Shown here: one piece after another, positions 24,591 through 37,681 of the stretch
Position numbering within the stretch: position 1 is the stretch's first letter
Layout: each line of letters begins with the position of its first letter
Source: Lycorma delicatula
Lineage: Eukaryota > Arthropoda > Insecta > Hemiptera > Fulgoridae
NCBI RefSeq assembly: GCF_047948215.1
Contig: NC_134456.1
Coordinates: forward strand, 194,849,034 to 194,913,033
Length of the DNA: 64,000 nt
Direction of reading: 5' to 3'
Notes under the pieces: generated by a model
Seen by the model: only the letters and a program-made list of their open reading frames with translations
Told to the model about the DNA's origin: nothing
Databases searched by the model: none
Translations under genes and position numbers: made by a program

Positions 24591-25231
24591 AAATTAGGTT
24601 TCACTTTTTACGTAAAAGAAACCTGTACTAACAAAAAAAGAATATTAATAGCAGTCGAAAATGATAACCAGAATTTTTTATCTATTTTTCGACATTCCGA
24701 AATCCTCTGAGAACTAAAATTTTGGTTATATATTCTATATATAGGATTTGTAATTTGAGATCCGTTTATTTCTTCATATCTCAACAACCGTTTAACCTGC
24801 AGTTACAAAATTTCGTGAGGTAAGTTTTCATCAGAAGCATTTTTGAAGAAAAAATAGTCACGCAATGAAATGACTTTTTCATATTTCGCACTTATACATC
24901 TCAATACAGATGACAACGAAATTTTACGCTTGCCTGACTTTTTTTTAATTTATAAAAAAAAACTTTTAGAAAAAAAGAAATAATATTAATTTATTTTAAA
25001 AAAAAAGTAATACTAAACTGAATTCTTATAAATATTCATAACTTTTAATTCTTTCAATCTCTCTAGTTGAAATATTGTTTACCAGTTTTTCTCTAACTGG
25101 AATGTTACAGTTTTCAACACAGAAATTCCAATTCTAAACTAACAATAATAATTTTAATAATAATAATAATAAACAAATAATGAGTTGATTTTTTTTTAAT
25201 ATTTTACTCTCTAACTTACAGTATACAATAC
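24591..25231. other. AT-rich, no gene seen
   Basis: Contains an imperfect (TAA)n run at about 25146-25172 and A/T homopolymers. No gene supported. Confidence 0.45.
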
Positions 25232-25320
25232 AATATTTTATAATACTTCATAAAGTAATATTTTATAATACTTCATAAGTAATAATTTTTACTACTTCAT
25301 AAAGTAATACTGTATTTTAA
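25232..25320. repeat. Minisatellite, about 27-30 nt unit, three copies
   Basis: The unit ATTTTATAATACTTCATAAAGTAAT is followed at once by ATTTTATAATACTTCATAAGTAAT and by a third, altered copy ATTTTTACTACTTCATAAAGTAAT. No coding potential. Confidence 0.8.
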
Positions 25321-26483
25321 TTCATAAGGAACAAAATAATGCTGTTTAATTTGTTTAACTTCATTTTTATGATATCTAAACAAATTACCTTATCACAATG
25401 TCGAATTAAAGTTTTTTTTTAAACCGTATTATTCTTTAAACAATCTCAAAAATTAAAATAATATTTCTTAACTAAAGAAAATAAAGAATCTTAAGGTTTT
25501 AATTTTAACCTTTATTAATAATGTTTAAAGTCAGTATTTTAACATATTTTAAAGGCCGAAAAACTTTACAGTTAATTCTTAAAAAAGTTATAAATTTAAG
25601 GAATACCGCTTTTTACCGTTTGAAATTTAAAATGGAAAAAATTATGCTAAATTCACTAGCACAGGAAATTATTTCAGAACATACAACAAATTTAAAACAA
25701 AATAAATTACATAAATTCGTGAATAAAATAAACCGCGTAAAAATAATAAATTAACACTATCACAAATAAATCAATGTACAAGAAAAACCTCTGAATTTAA
25801 ACATGATATAATCTTAAGTTAACTCATAATTATGTAAATTATGAATATTAAAACTGGAAGAAGCATCTTGGAAAAATACCGTACAACGCTTTCTGCATAC
25901 GTTAATTGATGCTTTTAAAACTTTTAATAACTTTATCTTTTCGTATAGTTCTCATTTGAACCAAAAGTTTAAATTAAATTAAGTTTTTAATAAGTACCTT
26001 TTCTACTATTGTCATTACTTCATATTCAACTTCTTTTGTAGGAATGCATTTAATAATGCAATGAAATACATTACTTTTTAAACAGAAAAAAATTTCAACA
26101 TTAAAAAAAGAAAGAAAAAATTGAAATCTTTAGAATAATTATGTCGATGAAATATTTAATGAAGTTGCAAAATATGAAATAAGAACAGTAGATGTTAAGA
26201 AAAGTATTTTTGCTTTTTTTTACATCTAAAATTTGAAAAATAATAATGAAGAAAAACTAAAATGTTAAATGGAATAGTATCGGGTGAAAAGTAATAAATA
26301 AGGAAAATCAAACTGCAGAGCTTTCTAAACAATAATTAGAAATACTAAAAGCATAAAATCCTTTTTATTAAATAAAAGGATATACTGACAATAATTTAAT
26401 TAATAACGAAATACAGAAAAAAATAAAGGATACAGAATTATTTTTGCTAAATTTCTACTTATAGATTGCTAATGAATTTTGTT
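25321..26483. other. AT-rich, no gene seen
   Basis: One Lys/Asn/Ile-rich frame of 77 codons at 25521-25754 has no recognisable domain and is expected by chance at this base composition. Nothing else supported. Confidence 0.4.
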
Positions 26484-26750
26484 TAGCTCCGGAACCACCG
26501 TAACGTATTACTTCAGAGAATGATATGTACAAATGTAAATGAAGTGAAGTCTTGCACAGTCCCAGGTTGACCATTCCTGAAATGTGTTATTAATTGAAAC
26601 CCAACCACTAAAGAACACCGTTATCAACGATCTAGTATGCAAATCGTGTAAAAGTAACTCCTTTTACTAGGATTTGAACCTAACAACTCTCGTCTTGGAA
26701 ATCAGCTGATTTCCCATGACAGGTTTACCACTAGACCAACCCGGTGGGTG
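26484..26750 (-). mobile_element. tRNA-derived SINE, family A copy 2
   Basis: The minus-strand head is ACCCACCGGGTTGGTCTAGT, then GGTAAACCTG, then the AAATCAGCTGATTT palindrome, ACGAGAGTTG and the B box GGTTCAAATCC. The body is GATCGTTGATAACGGTGTTC, TTTAGTGGTTGGGTTTCAAT, GGTCAACCTGGGACTG. The 3' end is TACGTTACGGTGGTTCCGGAG. This is one of the best-preserved heads in the window. No target duplication was found. Confidence 0.85.
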
Positions 26751-26955
26751 CTCGACACAAACTGGCAATATTGAAACGTGCTGGCAATAAACAACCCACT
26801 CGTATCAAAATCTTCCACATTATTTAAACCATCTCACACCAATACATGCATTTTAACAAAAATATTCATTTAGTATTAGATACTGAGTGATGGGGCCACT
26901 TTTATGTTGAACATCCTGTAGGTGCAACTACTGACAATCCTTTCAGTAACAAAAC

Positions 26956-27246
26956 TTAAAAATCTTGCCAAATGATAACTAGACTTAAAAAATCATTCGG
27001 GAAAGCTAAATTACACATTAACACTGAAAGCAACCCAAGTGTATTAAGAAAGAGGAAATTGTGGTTTTCCTTTGCTTTTTCCACTGAATAGAATATATTA
27101 TTGCATATCAGCAATCCAACAAAATAGGAGTTCAGTCCTGCAAGCGATACCAAAACTCTGTTCAACATAGAAACTGTATACTGAACATCACCATCCTCGT
27201 AAATAATATCTCTTGACTTTAATACCTCTTGTATCGCAGGATACAA
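26956..27246 (-). CDS. Unidentified 96-codon ORF (low confidence)
   Basis: An open frame with an ATG start and a stop. The N-terminal third is polar and protein-like (QEVLKSRDIIYEDGDVQYTV); the remainder is hydrophobic with a possible membrane-spanning stretch (LNSYFVGLLICNNIF, then FLFLNTLGLLSVLMCNLAF). On the minus strand the ATG directly follows a pyrimidine-rich TTTATTTATATTTATTAG, which could serve as a splice acceptor, so this might be an exon. I do not recognise the protein. In AT-rich DNA a Phe/Leu/Ile-rich ORF of this size can also arise by chance. Neighbours give no support: SINE on one side, empty DNA on the other. Confidence 0.15.
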   Translation of the reverse strand: MYPAIQEVLKSRDIIYEDGDVQYTVSMLNRVLVSLAGLNSYFVGLLICNNIFYSVEKAKENHNFLFLNTLGLLSVLMCNLAFPNDFLSLVIIWQDF

Positions 27247-30200
27247 GCATCTAATAAATATAAATAAATCTTCAATTTACAAGCATCTCAGGTAAGCAGT
27301 AAGTGAAATAAACAGAAAAAAATAATTTCTGGACCAAGTAAATTAATAGTCCTGAATACTTTTCCGATTATATACCTGAATACTTCTGATAATAAAATCA
27401 CTACATTATCAATTAATAATCACGAATTCATTCGTTTTTTCAATTTTAATTTTTATGCGCTTATTATTCGTTCAATCATACGCCACGTACATATAAATAT
27501 GCGCGCGCAACGTGAGAAAGAACACCTCGAATAATTTTTTTAATATTAATAAAGAAAGATAAAATAAACTTTTTCTGCTTTTCTCCCTAAAAAACCAACA
27601 TTAATCATGAAAGTATTTTTTAATGTAAATAACGTAATTTATTCTAAAAAAAAATCGTCATTATATTAATCTACCTTCATCAGTCATAACAACCCTTGTA
27701 CTTGTACTGGCAGTAAGAAACGGTATACCTTTCTGTGAGAGTTTGTCGGTCTAGAAAAGAAACATTCTAAATAGTTCAAAGTAATGTACCATACTTATGA
27801 AGTGTCGGTTTTACGTGGTATTACAATGGTACATTCAAGTTTATCGTCACGACACAACATTCCAGTCTTACCAACCTCACCACACACACCATACCACACT
27901 GTTTCTCTCTCTTCTCTTACTCGCTAGTTCTTTTACTCTCTTTCATTTTTCTTTTCACCTGCATTAAATAAACATCAAAACAAAAAATAAAATGTGTCCT
28001 GGTGTGCAAGCCTGCTACTGCGTGCGTGTACATTACTTCGCCGCTGTAATGTACCACGCATATCAATTAAAATGCAAACAAAACCGTTATATGTAGGTTC
28101 TTCCGGTTTTTATTAAAAAAAAATTACAATACACGCTATTTCATCTTTCTTCAGGGCAAGGTTAACATTAACGTGTCTATAATTAATAAAAAATACAAAT
28201 TTATTAAAATTTAAATTAGAAAAACAAAGACGGTCGAATAAATTTTTATTAAAAAAATATTTACATAATACAGACAATTTCAAAACTTTAACTAACTTTT
28301 TAAATTCAAGAACTATCCAATAGTCAATCATGTTCTACGATTAAAACATTAAATTTAATTCCTGTAAAATAAATTACCTAATTGATAGACATAATCATAT
28401 CAATATTTGGCTTATTTGAATGATATAGGAATGCTGGTAAGAACACAGTTGAAAAACATATTCATAAATCTACAGGAAGAAGCCAAACAGGTAAGTTTAG
28501 AACAAAAATCGGAAAAAATAAAAACGAAATAATTATTTTCTGAAAAAAAATTTGATCTGGTGTTAGTAAACAGGAATCTGATAACAGTCGGTGTGTTCCA
28601 GCATTTAGAATTACTGATAATGAAGCACAATAGAGTGGCTCTAAATAATCAATACTCAGATTTATGACGGAAGCCCTCCAGTGGCTGACAGATTCACAAT
28701 TCTACTTATTGTTACCAGATGTCGTACAAGATTGCTGTTTTAAGTTCTCTATACGGATAACTTACTCAGTTAGCTGTTATTGGTGTTAAAGTAATTTCTG
28801 CTGCAGAATTTATTTATGAAACCGGTCAAATTACAATCGACGGTAAGAATTGTGCTGCTCTCTTATGGAATGCTGGTAAAAAACGGATTGGAATGCTATT
28901 AAATCCGTCCTTAAAATTTAAAATATAAAATAATACACAACTTAAAACTTAGACCCGTCATTAAAAATAAACCCTTAAAACACGCCCGATTATAGAATCA
29001 TTCAGCAGCAAGGAACACCGTCCAGGTTCTGCGATTTGTAGGGAGAATTTGTGAAACTCCCGCCAACTTTGCGTTCCATTCCATCTCTTGTGGATAACAA
29101 AACGTCCTCATATTTTTCTGAGATTTTGGACTGAATGCTGCCTGGAGAAGACCGAGTTATTCCTTCAATGGTAATACATCTCATGTTGCCTTCCTCCGAT
29201 GATAAAGCGTTCCTTCTCACCAGCCACCAATTTATCCTTATTCCTAGGTCCCTTCTTTATCATATTGAAACCTGTAGCTCGGGAAGAAAGACGCTATAAA
29301 GAACTTTTAATGCAGAAACAAGTGGAGAGCAAAGGTATAAGAATTAATGAGGATTTAGAATGATATATAAACAAAGAAATATTGGTGATATAGAAACGAA
29401 GAACTCTAAAAGCTCGGCTAAATACAGCGGATAGGCTGGAAGCCTAACAAAAATAATGAAAAAGGATGAAAGTCTGAGATAGTCGGTCTAAGGGGAAAAG
29501 AGCAATGGAAGACTGTAATGTAGAAGGTCATGTTGGATTGCTACTGATGAAGATTAAAAATATAAATTAAAAGTTGCTTAAAGGTTTCTAAAAACTAAAG
29601 ACAATTTTTTCACGATTTATCATAAATTTAAAACGTTCTTCGTTCAACGTAGAACCTTCTAAACATCAAAACTTTCTAGATTAGGAAAAAAAATTTTAAT
29701 TATAAAGTTTTAAGTGTGTAAGTCCACACACGTTTTATCCGTTTTATGAATGACTTAATTTATAGGTATAACTTAAAATAATTTGTGTGGTAATGTAAGT
29801 GCACGCAAGTGTGTTTTTACCTTCCCTCTCATAAAAAAGCGTATTACGTAAGCTAAAAATAATAAATTAAACTAGGCCGACGGAGTAAAATTAATTTATT
29901 AAGCTGTTCCTACATAAACGAAATAATGGGCCAGACAGGTAAGACAAAATTCTTATAAAAAGTTTTTAATGAAAGTAAATAGCTAAGGGAAAAAAGCTAC
30001 ATGTCATCTTCCTAGACAAAATTTATAATTAACGTGACCGTCTTTTACAGATTGTTGTTTGTTGTTCTAACTCTGTTCTTGATCGAGAAACTTTCTGTAA
30101 ATAATATTCCATTACTTAAAGTAATTATAAATATTTAAAACTGTGATTGACGGCATGAATAAAGTAGGCGAAGAATTGCAATGTGACTTAAATAAGAGTT

Positions 30201-32489
30201 AGTAAATCGACATGAACATCCGCTAGTTATTATCTTAATTAGTTTTATTCTTCCTAACTTAATTTTTCCATCCAAAAATAACATGTTTTACCTAATTTTT
30301 TTTAGTTTATAAAAAATCGAAAAGTATTAGTTGGTCGGTCAATCTTTATCAGGTAGAGATGAATTTCCTAATATATTAATTTTCTGAGCATGTTAAAGTA
30401 GGGTTGTGAATTTAAAATACCCGCACCGTCATAAAAATTATAAATTACAATTTACTTCGTATAGTGGCCAGCGAGCTGGATAATCCCATTAAGAACCAGG
30501 AAATAATAATGATTTTTCAACAATATTTATCTCACAATCTCAAAATAAATGTGCCTCAATTTTAAGCAGCATAAACCTTAAAAAACGTACTTTTTATAAC
30601 GCAGGTCGTAAGTAACAAATAACAGTCACTAAAATTTATCATTACCTTAACATATTACATGTTAACGAGTATGTCATCAAATTTAACTTAATTGGGCCTA
30701 TAAAAAAGCATTATAAAATCAATTATCAAATCGATATTAATGAAAAGAAAATTATGAACACAACTATATATGACGTAAAAAAAGTTTAAAAATACAGTTA
30801 AAAAAACATCGAATATTTTAATAAGCAATGGGTGGGATAAACAAAGTATTTTAAGAGAACTCGCATGAACCGCAATCAATACTCTTGAAAATTATGTAAC
30901 CATTTACAAGAATAACAAGCATACCATGCCAAGCTTACTAGGAAAGTAAGAGGTGAAGTAGCATTTCATTACAATTTTACTTAGTTGAATATACTATTGA
31001 AAAAAGTATGCCAAGTGTACCGAAATACAGGTAGGAATATTTATGTTCAAGTGGCACCATTTTGTCTGTTTAACTAGAGAAATTAGCCGTACAATGATCA
31101 TTGTTACTCACAAAAAAAATCAACTCGTCTGCAGAAAACGACTGTAGAAAATTACGCATTATATGTGCTTCTACACGTTACTAAAATTGTTGGCGATACT
31201 ACTTTTTTAATTTATTAATATATATAAAAGGTATTCATCAACAACGGTAAGGTAACTTTTCAATCATATCAGACTTTGCTTTTGATACGTTTGTTTTAAT
31301 AAAGAAAACATAATACGTACTTACGTACATATGTGTACGTAAGTATGCACGCGGATATAACTCTGTTGATTTAACTGGCTAAACGTTACCTTAATAAAAT
31401 AAATATTCCTACATAATATTATATCACGTGAACAGGGTGCAGAAACATGAATGAGATTACAAAAAAAAACAACTAACTACATTCTGTTCGTCATACAATG
31501 AGGTAAACGTACATAAAGAAAAAATAACACTGAAACGCTAACTTACATTCAACATACAAAACCAATTATAAAAGCTGTAAGAGAAAGACTGCTTACACAA
31601 ATGTTAATATAATACTTAACACTGAAATATATGCCCCCGGCATTAATAAAGTTCTTACATGTTTTCATTTAACTCTTAATGCCGTGCAAAAATAAGAACT
31701 GTCCAACGATCTATTTGCATAATTTCGTAAGAAAAACCATGAGTATTGCCTGAAAGTGGGTACTACCCAAATATCTGTTTACGATAAACCTATCAAGAGT
31801 ACCATTTATTTAGACTAGTATAGATTTTTTAACGGAATTCTCAACTAATAACTCATCATATATCAAGAGAGGAATGCATCAAATTTCTATAATTAAAATT
31901 TCTAAAACTGAAGTCAATAATTTTAAGCGCTCTACAATGGAAAAAGAGATTTTTTACGGTAATTTTGTGAAAATTACACTTATACGCTAAGAATTACAAC
32001 AAAAATGAACACAGAAATTGAATAATAACACTTGAAAGTCATACGACCTTTCTCAGAAATTACAACTTTTTAGATCTACATCTTTAAGTAGCTTATACGA
32101 TTTAATTGACACGGCTATAAAACCAAAATACTCAGTACCCGAGGGCCAAATTAAAATCTAAAATCGTAATATTTAAAGATTTTTTTTTACGTAATATTTT
32201 TACGATGTTTCACAATTGTGAACATTTACAAAATATTCAACTTAAAAGAGGTTCCATCAATCAGTACTTTATACTAAATGGACATTTTTCATAAAGTGCG
32301 CATATTGGTGTGAGTTGGGTAAAATAAGTGGAAAATGTTGGTAAGACTAGAGCTAGAGTGGGGAGGACTTTTATTTCCTGCACATTTGAGTACTCCAATT
32401 CTGTATCAAGCATTGACTTTTGAACAATGGTGCGTAATAGTGTGTTGTTGTTGGTAAAATTCGTTTAATTTTATAATAACGTATATTCG
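27247..32489. other. AT-rich, no gene confirmed
   Basis: About 5 kb without a supported gene. CT-rich sequence lies at 27890-27960. Weak, stop-interrupted coding-like stretches occur at about 28430-28920 (plus) and 28990-29490 (both strands) but match no family I know. A local inverted repeat of GTACGTAAGTA type lies at about 31318-31346. Confidence 0.4.
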
Positions 32490-33075
32490 TGACGGAAACT
32501 TATTTACAGATGAAATCTCATGTTGTGTGTCGGAAAAAGTTCAGGGAGAAATTTGAAAAGGAAGTACCAGTGAAAAGTACTATTCAGAAATTAGTTAAAA
32601 AAGTTCGGTGTTAGAACAGAAATGTGCCCGACACAAATCAATTTTAAGGACGCAGGTCGTAAAGGAAATTAAAGCGGCAGTTACAAGATATTTTTTATAA
32701 ATTTTTGCGGAGACAGCCGGGAAAAGAACTTTTTACTAGGTTCAGCCCATACTGCAATGAGGAGAATGGTGAAATGTTACCCGCATCGAATGCAGGTTTT
32801 TCATGAGCTAAGTAATCTTGATCATGGTAAAATAGTTCACTACTGTCAATGGTTCAAGAATTTCACTAGAGGCAACATTGGCATTTTAGATCAAACGTTT
32901 TTCACAGATGAAGCATGGTTTCACCTTGTTAGTATGTTAATAGGCAGAACTATAGAGTAAAAAAGTACATAATCTTACTGAAGATGAGCGTGACTGCTGA
33001 TTGCAGCAGGACAGTGCCACTTGCCATACAGCTCGCACTATTATGGAGATGAATTTTCCTCAAGTTTACTCAATT
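32490..33075 (+). pseudogene. Tc1/mariner-superfamily transposase remnant with internal deletion
   Basis: The translation shows, in order: an N-terminal helix-turn-helix-like CRKKFREKFEKEVPVKSTIQ; a linker with frameshifts; HRMQVFHELSNLDHGKIVHYC; FTRGNIGILDQTFFTDEAWF (first catalytic Asp in FTDEAW); and, only about 35 codons on, QQDSATCHTARTIMEMNF (second Asp). In mariner relatives these two residues are about 90 codons apart, so the stretch between was deleted. The C-terminal third, with the last acidic residue, is missing, and no terminal repeats were found. Dead copy of a different subfamily from the 13, 58 and 63 kb elements. Confidence 0.75.
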
Positions 33076-34082
33076 TTACACCTAACCGAAGGAAAAAATA
33101 AGTTATGGTAGAATCTTCTTTTTTTTATTTTTGACATATCCATCTATAAAATTATTTGAGTAAACCATAATTATTTAACTATAAAAAGGTTTTCTTTTTT
33201 TTTTTAAAAAGTAATTTTTACGTAAAAAAATAATTGAAACCACATTTTTTGTATAATTCATGTACACGAAAGAAAGTCGATTTTCTTGCTTTTAAATTCT
33301 TTATTACCTATGTGCCTTACATAAATATTTTGCTCGTATAATTTAACATAAAAATATAAATGAGTTCCATTTACTTATTAATTTAAATGCAGAACGAAAA
33401 ACGTATTAACACCCGGACACCCGAATAATTTAGAAAAAAATTTTAAAATCTCACAAAAATGTTATAAAGAACTCTTCTAAAATTATGGTAAAAAATTCAT
33501 CATTCAAAATGTCCAAACCTAAAATTAAATTTAAAAAAAGAAGATTTCTTCAATATCTTAAAACGTTTGGATAAGATAATGTACGTATAAATGATTAATA
33601 ACCAAAAGTTTTATCTACCTCTTATTCTTACAGTCAACCTTCCCCACCAATATAATGAATAAGAACAATAAATAGTGTATAAAAAATTAAAAAAAACATC
33701 ATACTTTGCTACACAAATTATTTTTTTATACTTGACATATTTTTTTAAAATTACTTGTTTTCTTTTTTTTTAATTTTTCTAGATAAATGACAGATTGTCA
33801 ACTACAGTGAAAAAATTATATAATTGAACGTATGAAAATAATTATCAACCAATAATCTATTGACAGGTTTGATGAATTATTTATCAATTATCGATCATCT
33901 TCCTGAATAAATTATTAAGGAACTATTCTAAAGGAATTATTATGACTATTCTAATGAAATAAAATTAATATTGTTAAATCCAAAACCTAATTAAACGGTA
34001 ATAAAAATACTATACCGTTTATTAACATGCATGATGTAACATGTACTATTATAGAAATAAATAAAAATAAGAAAAAAAAAGA
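33076..34082. other. AT-rich, no gene seen
   Basis: A/T homopolymer-rich DNA. No feature supported. Confidence 0.45.
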
Positions 34083-34200
34083 CGTACGTATAGTCAAAAT
34101 GGATTCAGGGATGGTCAAAATGGATATTTCCGTTGAAATCTGAAAACCGAATTTTTTCGCGATTGCAATACTTTCTTTACTTCGTACGTGGAAGGAAAAA
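34083..34200 (+). repeat. Interspersed repeat module, copy 1
   Basis: Shares with 40908-40992 the ordered blocks ACGTACGTA, AGTCAAAATGGATTC, GCGAT..CAATA, CTTTACTTCGTAC and GGAAG. This copy carries an additional GGATGGTCAAAATGGATATT segment and AAAACCGAATTTTTT that the other copy lacks. A long minus-strand frame over this module (33987-34352) is explained by the repeat and is not called as a gene. Confidence 0.65.
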
Positions 34201-35168
34201 CAAATATTACCTACATTTTTCCTAATAAAGTAAGCTATAAGCACACTTATTAAATAAAGAAACGTACATTTAGGCATACAAAAAACAAGAATAATTTCGA
34301 GAAAATAGTCGTGTGCACGCACAAACAACAACCGTTTTATTAAACATCTCAAGTCGAACCGCTACTACTCAATACATGTAAAACTATAAACATAAAAATC
34401 CATCAAAAGCACCTGCTAAAACGCTATTATTACTTGAAGTACAATTACGATTTACTCATTAATACAGACGAATTGAATTCCGAATTCACGATACATAGCA
34501 AAAGGGAACTTATTCAACAATAGAAACCCAATTAAAATTCCACTCACACGCGTGGAGCCTACCGATTCTGAATATAATTCTGGATAATAAGCGAACTAGT
34601 TATAATTATTACAAACTACAAATGGCTTTAATCTCAACTAAGTTCAATAGTACAGAATTTAACCTACTGGAACGATATTGCATTAACCGAAACAAAATTT
34701 TAATTAATTTTATTAAGGAAAAACAAAAGAAAAATAGTAAATGAAATAGTTTAAATCTAATACATAATGCAAACAGAAATTTTTATAAATAAAAAAATTA
34801 ATAACGGTAAGACAGACTAACTAACCGTGTAATAAACAGTAAAATCCGAAAGAGTAATGTATCAGACCATGAGGAATCATGTTATTGAGGCGGAAGAAAA
34901 AGATACAGGATATAAAGAAAGCATGGAGAATAAATTATAACTAGACTACTTAATATACCAGATACGTGAGCTTCAGAAAGGAGAATTTTCTTGTAAAACT
35001 AAAATCTACGCGCGTCGGTAATTGAATGAATAGAATGAAGAAATTTTTATAACAATTTCTGGGTTGTATTCGATGGTGAACAAGAATAAGATACATAAAA
35101 GGAAAAATAAAATCAAAAAAGGGTAATATTTTAAATATAAATTTAAGGAATATTTAAAATCAAAATAA
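34201..35168. other. AT-rich, no gene seen
   Basis: No supported feature. Confidence 0.45.
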
Positions 35169-35400
35169 ACCCGGCGGATTGGTTTAGTACTTGTCGTCGT
35201 AAATCAGCTGATTTCGAAGTCGAAGTTCTCAGATTTAAATCCTTTTATTTCAGGTTATTTTTATTTGGATTTGAAAACTAGATTGTAGATACCGGTGTTC
35301 TTTGGTGGTTGGGTTTCAATTAAACACACGTCTCCAGAGTAGTCGACCTGAGTTTGTTCATGACTACAAATTTACCGGTACAGTTACATTACACTGATAA
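35169..35400 (+). mobile_element. tRNA-derived SINE, family A copy 3
   Basis: Plus-strand head ACCCGGCGGATTGGTTTAGT, then AAATCAGCTGATTT, CGAAGTCGAAGTTCTC and a mutated B box (AGATTTAAATCC). The body is TTTTTATTTGGATTTGAAAA, GATACCGGTGTTCTTTGGTG, GGTTGGGTTTCAATTAAAC, GTCGACCTGAGTTTG. It lacks the CCTCCGG 3' end seen in other copies, so it is 3' truncated or ends in a variant tail. Confidence 0.8.
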
Positions 35401-37371
35401 CTCGCTAATGACTTAATTATTGATGCGACTATAAATATAAGTGTTACAAAAAAATTCAAAATATCCAATACAACGTCAAACTTCAAAGATTAACATCGGA
35501 TAAGATAAAAATAATTTTGGTTAAAGATAAAAATAGAAGATATAAAAATATGACTCAAGGGAGAACAATGTGATAAGCACCTTAACTTTAAAAGATTATT
35601 GCACACAATGAAATATGAAGGAGGATATATCGATTTAGTTTTATGATTTTAACAAATTGTATATTACTTGTTACACGTTATGAATTATTTTTATCTTTCT
35701 TTGAATAAATTTTTGAGGCATTTTAAGTTGTATCTGTAGAATTATATTTTGTACTATCAAAGAAGGTAATTTATTAAAATGGTTTTTACATAATGCACAT
35801 TATAATTATAAAGCGTATAAAATCCTTAAAATTTTAATATTATTCATTTTAAATTTACTCACAGAACTAAACTTTAAAAAAATAAAAACCTTAACAGTAT
35901 ATAAATGCATCGCTTCAAACAGAACTGAAATACAAACGTTAAGAAATTTTTTTCATTTATGAACCGTTCCCTTTAATACACTGATAAAAGGAAAAACTGT
36001 ATTAATACTGAAAATATAAAAAAATTTCAAACTTCTCTGTCAAGTAGCGTTAACAAACAACAAAAAAATTCTTTGATGAGAAAAAAGTATTTTCATCAAA
36101 TAATTTTAAAAATTTGCTTCTTCAAACAAAGTTTCAAGTACCTAGTTTCTCATTTATAACTTTCTGTGAGAATTAAAAATAATAAAATAGAGCCCAGTAC
36201 AGCAATGAAAAAAAAATCTGTTTCTTGATTCTTCATTGTATATATACGTAACGATATGATTATAAAACTGGGTACGTTTAATATTTTTACGCATTTCAAA
36301 AAACTGTATTTTCTCGGCATAATTAATTCAGGGTGATAATTTTATAAATCTAAATTTATAAAGATTAAATAACTCGCATTTTCGAAACGACGGTTAAAAT
36401 TTAATACAGCTCAAAACATATCCCGTATTTTTTACAACTCACATTGTCTTAATAGCTTTTAAATATAAAGAAAATTACAATTAAGAAAAATGACAAAGAA
36501 ATGAACGAATATTTCTTATCGTCTGAATAGACAAATTTATCTATAAAGGAACGCAAATATTATTTTCATCAGGCATTAAAATAAAAATAAATAAACGATT
36601 GGTTTAAAAAAAACACAGAGGTATCGATAACGATCGGCAAGAAATCTTTGGTACGATTATTTTCTACGACAAACCTGGGACCTATATAATTAATTAACAA
36701 TTAAATTGCAATATTTAACATAAATTACAATGTAATACTTGCGTGACAAATCGCGCAGTTTGTATCGCGATGACGATACAGAAACGAAATGCCAGTATAT
36801 CTGTTCCATACATGGATGTTGTTTTTGCTTCAGGTATAAGCTTATGTAATAAAAAACAGAAAATTTAATTTAAATAAACATGAGTAAAAAGTGGATTTTT
36901 ACAAAAACGTTTCAAATGAAAACTTTAACGAAAAAATTTCACCCATAATTATGCAATACATAATTTATGCGGATTATTACAACTTTAAATCGGACATAAT
37001 TTTTATATAAAATAGCTAACAGAATTGAAAGATGTAATACAGATGCGTTAGCGCACTAGTGCAGAACAACGTTTGTCAGCACAAAATATTTTGTCTTATC
37101 TGAAATAATTACAATAATTAAAAATATTTCCACTGCAATTTTTCCAAAGTAATTTGATAAAACTAAACCAGAATTAAGAACACATATCTACGAGGTCATA
37201 AAAAATTAAAATGCATTAGTGTCCATTATGAAACATTATTAAGTCCCAGCCGCTGTATTTTACTATAACACAAAATGGTATAAGGAAAATACAATGATCG
37301 ATATTGAAAGTTCCAACACGAATTAATTGTCACTTATATGGTCTATTAGAATTTACTTTAAAACAATCGTT
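35401..37371. other. AT-rich, no gene seen
   Basis: No supported gene or repeat. Homopolymer-rich DNA. Confidence 0.45.
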
Positions 37372-37385
37372 TTAACTTTAAAACC

Positions 37386-37667
37386 TTTTCTTTCTTTTTA
37401 CTGTTCCGTGAATTAACGTTCAGATATTACTTCAGAGGATGATATGTACGAGCGTAAATGAAGCGTAGTCTTGTACAGTCTCAGTTCGATCATTCCTGAG
37501 GTGTGTGGTTAATTGAAACCTAACCGCCAAAGAACACCGTAATCCACGATCTAGTATTCAAATCCGTATAAAAATAACTGACTTTTCTAGGACTTGAACG
37601 CTGGAACACTCGACTTTCAAATCAGCTGATTTGGGAAGACGCGTTCACCGCTAGACCAACCGGTGAG
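37386..37667 (-). mobile_element. tRNA-derived SINE, family A copy 4, with target-site duplication
   Basis: Minus-strand head CACCGGTTGGTCTAGCGGTG, AAATCAGCTGATTT, a B-box region GTTCAAGTCC, then the family body and an A-rich tail (T-rich TTTTCTTTCTTTTT at the plus-strand left edge). It is bounded by a perfect 14-bp direct repeat TTAACTTTAAAACC at 37372-37385 and 37668-37681. This defines the insertion exactly (282 bp) and shows target-primed retroposition. Confidence 0.9.
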
Positions 37668-37681
37668 TTAACTTTAAAACC

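Noticed and set aside
26640..26750. tRNA gene on the minus strand (GGTTGGTCTAGTGGTAAAC head)
   Set aside because: It continues into a body repeated at four other loci, and the stems are incomplete, so it is a SINE head.
28430..29490. Weak coding-like stretches on both strands
   Set aside because: Short phrases look protein-like but are cut by many stops, and I match them to no family. They may be an old retroelement, but evidence is lacking.
33987..34352. 121-codon minus-strand ORF
   Set aside because: Its middle is the antisense of an interspersed module also found at 40.9 kb; the rest is Phe/Ile/Leu-rich as expected in AT-rich DNA.
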